This document shows, piece after piece, positions 35,641 through 46,740 of a stretch of DNA of 64,000 bases; the stretch's first letter is position 1, and every line of letters starts with the position of its first letter. The stretch lies in NCBI GenBank assembly GCA_037957365.1, contig JARHVA010002127.1:1735001-1799000 (forward strand), read 5' to 3'. The position numbers were made by a program, and so were the translations under genes. Below the pieces are notes generated by a model. It worked only from the letters and a program-made list of their open reading frames with translations, was not told the origin of the DNA and made no database searches. The DNA is from Torreya grandis. Its lineage: Eukaryota > Streptophyta > Pinopsida > Cupressales > Taxaceae.

Positions 35641-36228
35641 GCATAATATTAGCTGCAGCTGAGGCTAGCTCATCGGTGAGCTTGTTCTCTTCGTTAGGAA
35701 TGGAAATAATTTTGAAAGCATCAAAATATTACATCAAGCCCAAACTCTAAACTTATATTTCTTAAGGTGTGACAATTTACAATGATACTTACTTCTTACT
35801 TGATTAACTACTAGCTCTGAATCACCATGAACCAACAATTCTTTCACCTTATGTTTGATGATAAATTGTAAACCTACGAGTAGAGCCTCATATTCTACCA
35901 AGTTGTTAGTGCATAAAAATTAGAGTCTGTAATAAATACTAAATTCTTTTCCATTTTGATTAACCAAGACAATTCCTACCCGTAATCTAGACCTACATTT
36001 TACACCATTAAAAAATAATTTTGATATCCCAGGCATATCATGAGTAGCTTTAGAGTCACATACCTTAGAGGTGTCAAGAGTATAAACTCCTAACTCAAAA
36101 TTGGTCATGTTGACCTTTTCATTTACAACATTATACTCGGTGATCATATGTTTCATCTCATATTCTCTTTCAATTTGAATTTGATTTGGAACTCCCTTCC
36201 ATGAAATTCATGTGTGAATAGTCAGTAG
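35640..36228 (-). pseudogene. Relic D archaeal-like RNase H (aRNH) upstream of RT
   Basis: The minus strand reads SWKGVPNQIQIEREYEMKH, then ISKLFFNGVKCRSRLRVG, VEYEALLVGLQFIIKHK, and ELLVHGDSELVVNQV. The first Asp of F-D-G is Asn. The Glu of the E-Y-E motif and the Asp of G-D-S-E are kept. The domain lies directly upstream of the linker and RT, matching A, B and C. Its 5' boundary is the insertion point of element E. Confidence 0.8.
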
Positions 36229-38117
36229 TGATCTAAAAATTGGATTTACCCCCTTTGATAAATCAAACAATTTTTTAAAATAAAATGGATACTAAAAATC
36301 CTCTATTCCTTTGAATACATAGAATTGGTGCAAAATATTCTCAATTTCCTTTAAATCAAATAGAAATTGGATTTATTGTTTTAGAAATGGATACGAGTTA
36401 ATAAAAACTCTGAAAACTCATTTATAAATCAAAACTCATGTTTTCAAACTAATCCATGAACAATAATTAGCCCCCTGCTAATAAATACTATTTTATTCAA
36501 AATAGATTTTAAAAATTTAATAAGTCATTTTCCAAAATTTAATTAAAAGGAATTGACTTTCAAATCTAAATGTGAATTTTTTGAATAATTATGAATGTGA
36601 GTATTTTGAAAAATGATACAACTCTATTGCTCAGTTAAATCATTACATTCATATTTTTATCCCTTCAAATAGTCTCTTATTTAATTTCCCATAGTTAAAT
36701 TCTAGATATCAATGAATAATTTGAAATTGATATCTACTGATGGAATAATGAAAAATAGAGACAAAAAATCATTTATGGGGTTCACTAATTAGCTACATCC
36801 CTAGATTCATTTGAACCATTCCATTATAAATAAGATGTAAATACATAATTTAAAAATTACATCCTTGTATGGTTTAATAAAACTTGCAGCGTTGTGTGAT
36901 ATGAAGAACTCATCCTGTAGCATGTAAACATTCTTCTCTTCAACCAAAAGAATATTTTAAAGTGCTTGTAGCTCTCTTGAATGGGCTAATTAATTCTCTC
37001 AACTAGAGGAAAAATACCCTCAAAGGATTTATAACATATCCTTGGCTTTTACAAAACTCTATAATTTATATAAGCTAAAAAGGACTCAGGAATGGACAAA
37101 AATAAAACACGATCAATTCACTAAATTAAATAACATGTGTTCTTCAAGTAAAATAGACCTTCATCTATATGGACCATCCATGCTTTAAAATCCCAGTACA
37201 ATTCCTTCTCTATAAAAATAAGCAACCTGTGTCCTCTGTTTCCTACATGTTCTCTATAGCTATCCCATAATAATAAATCCTCAATATAAATTTTTTTATA
37301 TAGATAATGTTGGTTAAATATTTGCTATTTCCACTTGAAGTATGGTTAAACTCCGAATAGACTGCACACAAAATAAAGGAATAAAATCCCATAATTAAAG
37401 GGAAGTTACAATGCCATGCTTTAATTAATAAAGTGCTTAACAAAAACCAACACATAACCCATTTAACTCACCCATGTCCATCAAAAGTACATGTGGGTAG
37501 AATTCCATGTAGACCATACAAAAAGGCAAATGGATAAAGTGTGCATGTTAATGGTTTAATGCCAAACATGGGTAAGAGGATAATTAAATTTTATACTTTA
37601 GATTTAAAAACATATCCCATTTAACACCAAATTCGCCGCCGATCCAAAATGGATGTTCCACGTGGTAAAAGGTAATATTAAGGTTTTTGAAACAAGCATG
37701 GTATTAAGGTTTATTAAAATCAGACACGAGATTTTTTTTTAAAACATATCCCATGGTAAATAAAAACCATGCATGACAATCCACGTGAAAGTGGGGAATG
37801 TTAAATTTGGGACTTGGTTTTAAAATATTCAATGGCTTAATAAAACCATAAATAGGATATTTAAATTGGGATTTAATTAAATTTGGATTTAATTTTAAAA
37901 ACATATTCCATACCAAAAAATATGATATTAGGATTATTTTGAAAATAGGAAAATTATGGTTGGAATAATTGGTTATGTGGAAAGAATTAAAAAAAAGATA
38001 TATTGTAATATCTTAGTGGCATTAATAGGATTTATATGACAGAGTTGGTAACATTGGATGTTGAATGGTTATGAGGTAATATGGGTAAATGGCTAGTTTG
38101 GTCCCACATCTACAACA
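36229..38117 (-). repeat. Element E 3' LTR (left copy)
   Basis: It starts TGATCTAAAAATTGG on the plus strand and matches 62205-64000 at roughly nine bases in ten by eye, up to 38011 where the other copy leaves the window. The proposed outer end is at ACATCTACAACA (38117), giving a minus-strand LTR start TGTTGTAGATGTGGGACC. That end is a guess. Inside, a TTAAAAACATATCCCAT word recurs near 37604, 37739 and 37895. Confidence 0.75.
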
Positions 38118-39232
38118 CAACACCTATTAAAAACATAATTAAACAATTCTAATATAAAAAATAATTATATCAAATTTTTATATTTTTGCCACATGTCAAT
38201 TTTCCATTATGACACTTGTCCTTTCCACATTTTTTCAAACCAAAAAAATCCTTCAGATCAAACCTCCCCAATAAGAGGCTTTTGGTCCCCAAAAGTCCAA
38301 ATAATACAACTAACCCAAAAAATATCTGTGAGTTATCTTCCTACCATTGACAATCTTCCTGCACTACTTCCAAACATATAGGAGCCAATAATAGCATATG
38401 AAAGAGTTATGAATTTAGTCTATCAAAATGATGCAAAAAGAATCTATTTGAAAAAAATATTAGTGAAACAAAATGTTATAAAAACTTCCTTGTAAGAAGT
38501 CAAATATCCACCTGAAATTGTAACCTGATTATGGAGAGTAAAATAAACTCTTTACCCATTCTTCAAAAATGACCTGTTACCCAAAATAGTCACAACATCT
38601 AGCAGATTCTCTCAACCCCTGCACTTCATGAAGTCTAAGGTGTTCTCCTTGTTATATCCAATATCATACAAGGGAAATCAAATGTTGCATATTAAATAGT
38701 GTCATAAATCACTTATGTAAAAAAATATCCTATAAGACGTGAATAAATTGAACATCTGTATACTTGTATTTATAAACATTACCCAAGATATAATGGGACT
38801 TATATGTATAATTAAAAATTTGCAATTAATTTATTCATCCTAAGGTTATTGATGTACAATATGCATAAATAAGAGCCTCTTTATAAAATCACAAACTCAG
38901 CAACTATAAGAAAAATATAATATAAAGGTGTCGAGAAAAACAAGAATTTTAAACTTGTCTCAAGCTTTCATTCACCATTGACTCCTTGATTCATACCTCC
39001 ACAATCCATCCCACTGAGTTAGTTTCCAAAAAAATTATCACAATAGAAAACTAAAATAGGAGATAGCAAATAATCTTCAAAACACAACTTTATCAAAATT
39101 CCTTCCCTAAACTCAATAGTTAAGAATTCCCTGAAATAGTGTTTGAAGTGATAACTAATCATACTATGCAATACTATAGATATGTTTATCAAAATAATCC
39201 AATCAAACCATTTGATCAATAAGGGTTGTTCA
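38118..39232 (-). other. Element E interior, left part (non-coding)
   Basis: No gag or pol motif is seen on either strand. No clear polypurine tract is visible beside the left LTR. Element B starts at 39233. Confidence 0.55.
39228..39232 (+). other. Possible target-site duplication of element B, left
   Basis: GTTCA precedes the LTR. GTTCC follows the 3' LTR at 61268-61272. One mismatch, and the LTR end is uncertain by a few bases. Confidence 0.35.
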
Positions 39233-39233
39233 T

Positions 39234-39269
39234 GTTGACAATTTTGACCCCACAGGTCAAAATTGCAAC
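39234..39269. promoter_or_regulatory. Terminal hairpin of element B LTR
   Basis: CAATTTTGACC (39239-39249), a 5-base loop CCACA and GGTCAAAATTG (39255-39265) form a perfect 11-pair stem. GTTG and CAAC extend it by four pairs around one bulged A. The 3' LTR copy (58525 on) keeps it with one C-to-T change. Confidence 0.8.
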
Positions 39270-39339
39270 CCTTATCATTTGAAATTTTGCATAAACATGT
39301 TTTTTTGTCCAAGTGTCAGAAATTGGTCTTTACAATTTT

Positions 39340-40080
39340 TTTGTTGGGCTCCTTCCTTTCAAAAAGGTCCATTTCAAAAAAATTCCTGAAAGGAACTTCT
39401 CGACAAAATGGGCTTTTCAAAAGTCTAAAAGAATTATTCAAGTCTAAATGGTCACTTTCTTTCAGGAGAATTATCCAAGCAGAAAGCCTGAAGGGAATTT
39501 TCATAAAGCCTGAAGGGCATCTTCAAAAGCAAGGGCACTTTTCACTTTTTTGAAAGGGAAATTAAAAAAATATGAAGGGTCTTTTCTCGGATGAAATACC
39601 ATTTCAAAATTGTCAAAGAGACACTTAAAACTTTACCGAAGGGTCGATTTTAATTTTTCCAAAAAGGTCATTTTATAAAAGGGAAAGACCATTTCAAAAT
39701 TGCCGAAGGGATACTTTCAACTTTCTTGAAGGAATTGGTCTTTATAAAAATCTTGAAGGTATTATTCTTGGCAAAAAATGTTGATTTTCAACTTTTTCGA
39801 AGGGTATTGGCAAAAATTCTGAAGGTTCTTTCTTTTTGGGAGGGTGCACTTGAAAAAAAAGCTGAAGGGTCACTTTCTCTATGGAAAAGGTCATTTCAAC
39901 AATTCTGAAAGACACTTCAAGATTTTTGATAGGGTCACCTTCTCTTCGGCCAAAAAAGAAGAGACCATTACAATTTCCCCAAAGGCCATTTTAAAAAAAT
40001 TGAAGGACTATTGCAAGAAATCTGAAGGGCAATTTCAAAAGTCTGAGGACATGAATTCCTTTAGACATTTTGTCTAAAGG
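39340..40080 (+). repeat. GAAGGG-type degenerate tandem array in element B 5' LTR
   Basis: Units built from ACCATTTCAAAATTG, then CGAAGGG or TGAAGGG, then CACTT and CAACTTT repeat with variation. The 3' LTR has the same array at about 58640-59420, with one extra unit near 58920-58985. Confidence 0.75.
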
Positions 40081-41891
40081 AATTATCCATTGCAAAAACC
40101 CAAAGACATAATTTCATTTAGATTTTTTGTCTAAAGGAATTGTTCAAGGCAAAAGGGAGAATTTCTTTTGGGCAATTTTCTTGAAAGAAATAAAAGTCCA
40201 AAGGGAAAAGTCTCAAACAAATTATCCGCAAAAAATAGACAAAAGCTCAAAATAATTCTGTGGGAATGGACCAAGAAAATTGTCTGAATAAATAATTTTG
40301 GGAAAGTGAATGAAGACAAGGGTTTGGGAGGAAAACCCAAAGGAAATGAATGAATAAATATTGTCCATGTGAATAGATAAAAATAACTCTAAAAGGGATA
40401 CAAACAGAACAAAGAGCCAAAACAAATGTTGAAATAATATATGCAGAGCATACAAAGTGGCCCAAGCAAGATTAGACACGTCCAGGATAAACATGAACAT
40501 GCAAAAAACTAATAAAGATATTTTTTTTCCATCTATAAGAAGATCTATAGTCTGAGACTATAGTAAAGAGCATGCCAAATAATAAATGCAATAATTAAAT
40601 CATTCACACTTGGAAAAGACATGCAACTACCTTCAAGAATGACTCTCCCAGTTCCAAAGGGGAGGCTCAAATGCATGAAGGGATCAAGGAGTTTAATGTT
40701 GGATGGGTTTTCAAAGATTTAACATGCAGTTTCATGCATGCTTCAGTTTTCAAAGAGTTTTTTCATGCAAGTGGAGGCCTGTTAGAGTTTATTGGTCTTG
40801 AGTTTGAGTTGACTTTTGTCAAAGTGTCACATCTATTCTGATTTATCTTGTTAGTTGAAGGTTTTCAACACTTCCAACTTTTTCAAATAGAATATTTGGC
40901 GTAGCCTTCCTACATGGAGTAGATTAGTCTAAGATGGGCCCACCATCTAAACTTCTACACCAACCTTGAAGATCCATGCAAGTTTGATGAATTTTGAAAA
41001 TTTTAATAATGATTACTACATGGGTTCTCCATCCTTTTCAAATGCCAAAGAGATTTTCATGTAGGACATAAGACAAAAGAATATTATTAGAAGGCTTGGT
41101 TATTTTTGGATAGCTCAAGTTGGACTTGTGTAATGTGGGAGTTGATCTCCTCTTATTTTTAGCACCAATCTCTGGGCTTATGTATGTTTTTCTATATAAG
41201 TTGGTTTTTTCAGTCATTTTAATCATCCCTCTTTTGGTAAGATCAGACTCTGCCAAAGATTGAGTTTTATAACCATTTTTTAGATAAATAAAAAGGATTA
41301 TTTTCATAATCTAGGATGTTGATATAATGTATTTATGTCAGTGATTTTCATATGTGATAGAGTTTTCTTCTTTGTCAAGTCCTGATTCTTACCTAGTTAC
41401 TAGCTTATCAGATTATGCAAGTTATGTTCTATATTTAATGTCATTTGATTGAAGTTATAGTGGATATAAGTGGCTGTTAGTATCTTGAATTAGGCCTATT
41501 CCATCATTTCTCTCAATATTTGATCATCAGATAAAAACTTTTCATGAAATACTAATGCATAGGAGTCAATTGGTGTTGAAAATTCAGTCTTTTTTATCTA
41601 ATAAGTGTTTTAAAATCTTAAATTGAGTGGATGAACCAAAATACAGGTGTATCACCATCATTAGATAGGATTTTACTTTAAGTTTTGTCTTACCTTTTCC
41701 CTTTTCCCCTGTAGTTTGTAGCATAGAGTAGAGATCCTAATTGGTACACCAAAGGGAGCTAGCCCTTAGAATCTAAAGATTCAATCCACTGATTAGGCCA
41801 CCTATAGCTTAGGATTATTTTCATGTTATAGCAGACTATGAAGGTCTAAAACTACCTTTATAAAGGTATGAGTCTAATTAACAATAGTTTT

Positions 41892-41909
41892 TGGCATACC
41901 CAGTGGGAC
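41892..41909 (+). other. Element B primer binding site
   Basis: TGGCATACCCAGTGGGAC follows the 5' LTR by about five bases. It begins TGG, complementary to a tRNA CCA end. I cannot assign the tRNA with certainty, and C-to-T changes are likely. Confidence 0.55.
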
Positions 41910-42048
41910 ATCAAAAAAATTATTTACATATCTGAAGAATTTTAAAGCTGAGGAGAAGTAGTTGTATCAGATGATAATATTCATTTACATCACAAGCTAA
42001 GGATTTTTCAAGTTGCAAGGTTCATAGCACCATTCAGGCAATCCTTTC

Positions 42049-43607
42049 ATGCCAAAAATTACCACAAGGTTAGTTAGTAAAGGTATTCCTTTTGAATTTA
42101 TATCATATAAGAGATCAAGGTTAAGGAGGGAAAATCCATATCCTCAAAATAAATATGTGTCCCCTAGTTATCATATTGTTTTAGGCACTACAAACCCCAC
42201 TATCCAAATGGCCATCAGAAACCAAGTGTTTATTCCATTCAATAAAGTTAGTTCACTAAATCTAGCCTATTTTGATGACATTCATGTGTCTTCTCTCAAA
42301 ATTATCCCATTCTTCTCAGGAGAAAATCAAACAACCCCTATTGAGCATATCCAAGATGTGGCTAATCTTTGTTTAGTCCATAATGTTGTTGAGGATAATG
42401 CTGCTATTAGATTGCTTGCTACTTTATTCAAAGGAAAAGCATTGCAATGGTATAAAAACCTCCCACTAAACTCCATTTATACTTAGGATGAGTTGGGTGC
42501 AGCCTTAGTCAAGTAATTTAAGGACAAATTTGATCACCTATCTTTAGTTAAGTAATTAACTACCATAAATAGAGATCTTCATGAGTTTATGTTTGATTTT
42601 AAACTCAAATTCCAAAAGACATGGACCAAAATACTTATCTTGATTAGGCCATCCCTTGAATATGCATTTTTGTACTATTTGAAAGCCCTTAACTCTGACA
42701 TTAGTGTGATGATATAGTCAATGGGTGGTACTACCTTGCCAGATGCTTATGAGGTTGTAATAAGATAAAGAACAGTTTGATACAAGTTGGTAAGCTTTTC
42801 CTAAGACCTCCAATGCCTATAATTTTAGAAATAAATTCCATACCAGCCCCTCAAATTCCTTATATCCCATCCTTAGCTCCTATTCTATCACCTCAAGTTC
42901 AAATTGCAGCCCCTACTAGTCAAGCTAGTGAGATAAAAGAGTTGAAAAGCTTGTTACAATCTTTTGGGAATGAAATAGTGAAACTCAAGAGACAATAATA
43001 TCAAACTAATAGGCCCTATCAACAACAAAATTAGACCACCTATCAGCCCTTCAAAGATCAAATACCTCCTTATCAAGGTTTTAGAGAGAATAGACCACCT
43101 TATCAAACATAATAAGCCATAACTCCAGCTAAGCCTTATGTTGCTCTTGATCCTAATGCTCCTTCCACTTCAAAGGCCATTTTTCCCACCCCACCTCAAA
43201 ATAACTTGATGTAAGATTTAGGTTGGCAGTCCTCAAATCTCAATGATGCTCAAAACCAAACCTTGGTATCACAAAACATCACTATGCCACAAATGACATA
43301 AGAAGAGTTTTATTTTCAAGGAGGTCGATACTGAGATACAGGTTTGGAATCACAAGGAGAGACTCAATAAGTTCAAGGGTAGCTTGATGCCATTAATTTA
43401 AATTGACAAGTGGATGTTCATGTTGCTTTTACTCAGGGTGTTGAAACTAACAATACAAGTGGTCAAGTTATAATTATAACTAGAGCTAAAAGAAGAGCCA
43501 TTGATGAGGCTCAAGAGGTGAAAAACGATTCAAATACTCATATTTTTTTTATAATAGTAAAAAAGAACAACTTTCTACCCCTACAACTCAAAAAAATTAG
43601 AATATAG
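42049..43607 (+). pseudogene. Element B gag (no zinc knuckle seen)
   Basis: An ORF of 145 codons opens MPKITTRLVSKGIPFEFISY and includes the retrotransposon-gag core: IIPFFSGENQTTPIEHIQ, LLATLFKGKALQWYKNLP. Past a stop it continues DELGAALVK and FKDKFDHLSLVK. Further pieces read DLHEFMFDFKLKFQKTW and LPDAYEVVIR. The C-terminal tail is Pro/Gln/Asn-rich (PYQQQN, PPYQGFRENRPPYQ) and ends with IITRAKRRAIDEAQEVKN. No C-X2-C-X4-H-X4-C motif occurs. Stops are mostly at codons that could have been Gln or Trp. Confidence 0.85.
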
Positions 43608-43609
43608 AG

Positions 43610-44390
43610 GTTAGTAAAGTTCGTCGAATACCTCTAGTTCGTGAACTAGTTCTTCAGAAAGTGGAACCAAAGGTTAGTGGATCTCAGTTTAGTATAGTGG
43701 ATCAGATGAAGTCATCTAATATCATCATTAACATGTGGGATTATCTTTCCATCCTAGGACAAAGAATGCTCATCCAGGAGCTTTCAGCTCTCAAACTGTC
43801 TCCAAAATTGATTGAGAAAGAAGGTGTTGTCTTAGCTACTTTGAATTAACCAACTAAGCAACAAGTACATAAAGTAAATAAGATGGAAAAGGTGGATATA
43901 ACTAAGGTAAAAACAAATAAAACTCTTTTATACCTTTCTTTGATAGTAGGTGATACTTTGGTTCATAACTATATGGTGGATAGTGTAGCTAGTAGTACAG
44001 TCATGCCTAAATAGATTGCGGACAATCTTGGCCTTGTTTAGGAGACAAACACTAAGGGAGTGTTATAATTAGATGGGTCACCAAAAAAGATGGTAGGAAT
44101 CATAAAATATCTAAAATTGACATTACAAGCTTGTCCCAATGTTATTATTCAATAGGATGTTGTTGTGGTAGACTTGCCTCCTTACTTTGCTATGTGCCTT
44201 TCAAGGGACTTCAACTTAAAGATTGGGGGATATTTATCAGATAATTAGACTTATTTTTTATTTAGAATCAATTATGGTACCAAGGTAATGATTCATTCTG
44301 AACCTATTTCATGTTTCCATATAGATCCATATATGCCAAGTGTTGTGAACACTAACTATATCATCTCAGATGATGTATTATAAACTAGTG
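43610..44390 (+). pseudogene. Element B protease, interrupted downstream by element C
   Basis: A leader frame (KVEPKVSGSQFSIVDQMKSS) precedes the protease domain at about 43930-44250: SLIVGDTLVHNYMVDSVASS, then TVMPK, a stop, IADNLGL, and IIKYLKLTLQACPNVII. The active-site triad is D-S-V rather than D-S-G, so Gly has become Val; the Asp remains. It ends with MCLSRDFNLKIGGYL. The element C LTR starts at 44396, just after the protease module, and B coding resumes at 54599. Confidence 0.75.
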
Positions 44391-44395
44391 GAGTA
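44391..44395 (+). other. Target-site duplication of element C, left
   Basis: GAGTA before the 5' LTR. TAGTA follows the 3' LTR at 54599-54603. Four of five bases agree. Confidence 0.6.
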
Positions 44396-44434
44396 TGTTG
44401 TCCCCCAAAAAATGTCACTCTTTTTGGGACAACA
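44396..44434. promoter_or_regulatory. Terminal hairpin of element C LTR
   Basis: TGTTGTCCC (44396-44404) pairs with GGGACAACA (44426-44434), and AAAAA (44407-44411) with TTTTT (44421-44425). Two C are bulged and the loop is about nine bases. The 3' LTR (52585-52623) keeps it with one change (TTTTC). Confidence 0.8.
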
Positions 44435-44789
44435 TTTGAACTATTTTGGTCCTACATAACAAAATTGTCTCTTCCCTTTTCCAAATTTGTCCTGGGCATT
44501 CAAATTCCTCATTTTTCAAGCTTCTTGAAAATCTACGGACTCGACAGGTCAAGTTCAATGGGCTTTTACAGGTTGAAAACTACGGACTTGGTTTCTACGG
44601 ACTCTGCAAGCTTAAATCTATGAACTCAGCAGGTCAAGTTCAATGGGATTTTATAGGTTGAAAACTATAGACTTGGTTCTACAGACTCTATAGGCTTAAA
44701 TCTATAGACTCTGCAAACAGGCTCATTTCTACAAGTTTTACGGGCTTCACGATTTCTGCAGGTGGGTTCAATCAAAAAAATCAGTTTCT

Positions 44790-45150
44790 AACAATTGGTC
44801 ATTTTCAAAATTGGTTCATCACCTTGGTTCAAATAGAAATTTCCATCGACAAGCATCAATAGTAGGTTTAACGTTTGGTTCATCCTTTGTTTCAACATCA
44901 AATGGTTCAAAGGCGGGTTCAATCAAGCGATTCAATGCTTTGTTTCAACATTTGGTTCATCCACTTTGTTTCAATGCTTTGATTCATTCTTTGGTTCAAT
45001 CAAATGGTTCTTTAGTCGGTTCAAGGCTTTGTCTGAACCGTTGAACCAAAACTTGGTTCAATGGTTGCTTCAACGTCTTGGTTCAACGAAAAGGTTCAAA
45101 GCCATGGTTCAATGGAATGTTTCAACAGTTGGTTCATCACCAAAGTTCAA
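44790..45150 (+). repeat. GGTTCA word cluster in element C 5' LTR
   Basis: About fourteen exact GGTTCA words, many one-base variants (GTTTCA, GATTCA) and two TGAACC reverse words lie in about 360 bases, with irregular spacing. The matching 3' LTR stretch is about 52905-53255. Confidence 0.8.
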
Positions 45151-45668
45151 AGAGTTTTCCGAAAAAGCCCAAAGGCCATTCAAAGACTACCCAAAGGGTA
45201 GATACCCATGCAAGAGGCTCTTCCTGACTCAAAATGAGTCATTTCTTAAGGCTCGAAAGGGCAAGTTCAATTCAAAAAAGTGCCAAACAGAAAATCCAAA
45301 AAAGGACAAAGGAATGACACACCCAAAAATGTCAAATTCAACATAGTGAACTAGTCATTGATCCCTTAAACATACAGACCAAAATACATTCACAAATTTC
45401 AAGGCCAAGACCAGCAAAAAGCAGGCAAGGAACAGAACAACAAACTGAATCCAGGACCCGATTCAATTAACCAAAAAAGGAGGAACGATGAAGATAAGAT
45501 TAGATCACCAGGTGGACATTGAAAGTTACAAACTTTCAATAAGCGTGACTTATTTCCCTGCATTGATAAAATCAAATGGGTAAAATGCCCCTAAGTTTCA
45601 GCGTGTCTTCTTAACAGATTCCAATGCAAAATGATATATTATTGTTCTCGAGTCCTTCTTAAAGAGGC

Positions 45669-45677
45669 TATATAAGG
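45669..45677 (+). promoter_or_regulatory. TATA box in element C 5' LTR
   Basis: TATATAAGG lies about 1.27 kb into the LTR, followed by a CT-rich stretch typical of a transcription start. The same box is at 53771 in the 3' LTR. Confidence 0.65.
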
Positions 45678-46291
45678 GACTCTCTTCTATTGTAATCGGT
45701 ATCTCTTTTTTGACAATAAGAACAAAACTCTACCCAAATTGTAAGGCATTACTGAGACTTTGAGCTCAGATTGCCAATCATATTTTGTTACTGGAATAAG
45801 AAAGCAAGTGGTTTTTTAGACTTTGTGTTGTAATATCTTTGTTGTTGAGGAAACTGTTCTTATGTCTTTTTCTTAAATATATCTTCTATTCCTTTAATTC
45901 AACAAGCATAATTAGTGACAGCAGTCAAGAAGGTGTCCTAAAGAGTTAACTGTGGAGAGACTTTGTGCCCCCATAATTGCCTTTAGTGTGTTTTCTTTTC
46001 ATTTCTGTGTAAAGAACCTTGAGGTGACTTTATGCCCTCATTGTCCTTCGTATCTTACTCTTGAGCAATCCAGCTGAAGACTTTGTGTTACATCTTGATT
46101 TGCTAGTTATTACATCATTTGCTACATTTTGTTGTTACTACCAGGAGTATTCTTGTAGTTTGCTGAATAGTACTTCTGAAAGAAGAGTATTGTCTGTCAT
46201 TTCCCCTGAGTTTTTCCTTTGATCTGTATGCATCATCTCTGAAGAAAGAGAGATGGATGGTTTGTCCTACCCATGAGTATTATTTTCTGTT

Positions 46292-46315
46292 TATATATAT
46301 ATATATATATATATA
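46292..46315. repeat. (TA)n run in element C 5' LTR
   Basis: About 24 bases of TA. The 3' LTR homologue (54397-54444) is about 48 bases. Confidence 0.95.
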
Positions 46316-46463
46316 AGGAGCCTCCCCTTGATGAGAGGAGAGATCAGTGTCTTTCTGATGTGGTAAAACTACACATTTGGATGACTAATCTTCCTACTTT
46401 GGTTGATTAGACCTATTTTGTTTATCAGTACGTTGATCGACAAAATATGCAACCAACAATTTT

Positions 46464-46481
46464 TGACAACTCTACTAGGGA
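46464..46481 (+). other. Element C primer binding site (decayed)
   Basis: TGACAACTCTACTAGGGA follows the LTR by five bases. It resembles plant PBS forms of the TGGCGACTC type if G-to-A changes are allowed. The tRNA is not assigned. Confidence 0.45.
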
Positions 46482-46740
46482 AAGAGTGCATAGTTTGAAG
46501 TCTCAAACTTCAGCTGAAGTAGATCCTACTCTTTTCCATTTTTTGTTCTGCAATCTGGCAACTCCACATTATACCAGAGGCTAGAAATCCCAAGGTGTTG
46601 TCGACCCTACTTTTGAGTTGGTGTGACATAGTAATTTTGAGTTGTTTCCTCCACAATCTCAACTTGGATGAACTATTGGTTAAGCCTTGCCTACCCACAC
46701 CCCACCTGGATTAGTGATCCCACTTTTGCATAATCAAATC

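Larger units (their letters stand above)
32570..36228 (-). mobile_element. Relic D: dual-RNase H Ty3/gypsy element, truncated upstream by element E
   Basis: On the minus strand aRNH, RT, RNase H and integrase are present, in the same order and with the same signatures as relic A. Protease and gag are absent. The homology stops just before TIHT and SWKGVPNQ, exactly where the element E LTR begins (36229). The missing 5' part should therefore lie beyond the other LTR of E, outside the window. Confidence 0.85.
39233..41886 (+). repeat. Element B 5' LTR
   Basis: It begins TGTTGACAATTTTGACC and ends near ACAATA (TG...CA canonical end unclear). It matches 58525-61267 over its whole length. The first 900 bases carry many GAAGGG-type words in a degenerate tandem array. 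A 15-pair hairpin occupies its first 37 bases. Confidence 0.9.
44396..46458 (+). repeat. Element C 5' LTR
   Basis: It begins TGTTGTCCCCC and ends CCAACA, the TG...CA form. It matches 52585-54598 closely. It has an 85-base tandem duplication (44545-44629 and 44630-44713) that the 3' LTR lacks, a shorter TA run, a TATA box and a dense cluster of GGTTCA words. Confidence 0.95.

Noticed and set aside
37704..37916. Minus ORF of 70 codons in the E LTR, repeated at 63693-63905
   Set aside because: It lies in the LTR and is conserved only as part of the repeat. No domain or start context supports a protein.
39019..40077. ORFs across the B LTR start and GAAGGG array
   Set aside because: They follow the repeat words, are present on both strands and are not conserved in frame between LTRs.
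44811..45346. ORFs across the C LTR, rich in Phe, Gln, Gly and Ser (and copies at 52900-53361)
   Set aside because: They arise from the GGTTCA word cluster in the LTR, and differ in frame and stops between LTRs. Not coding.
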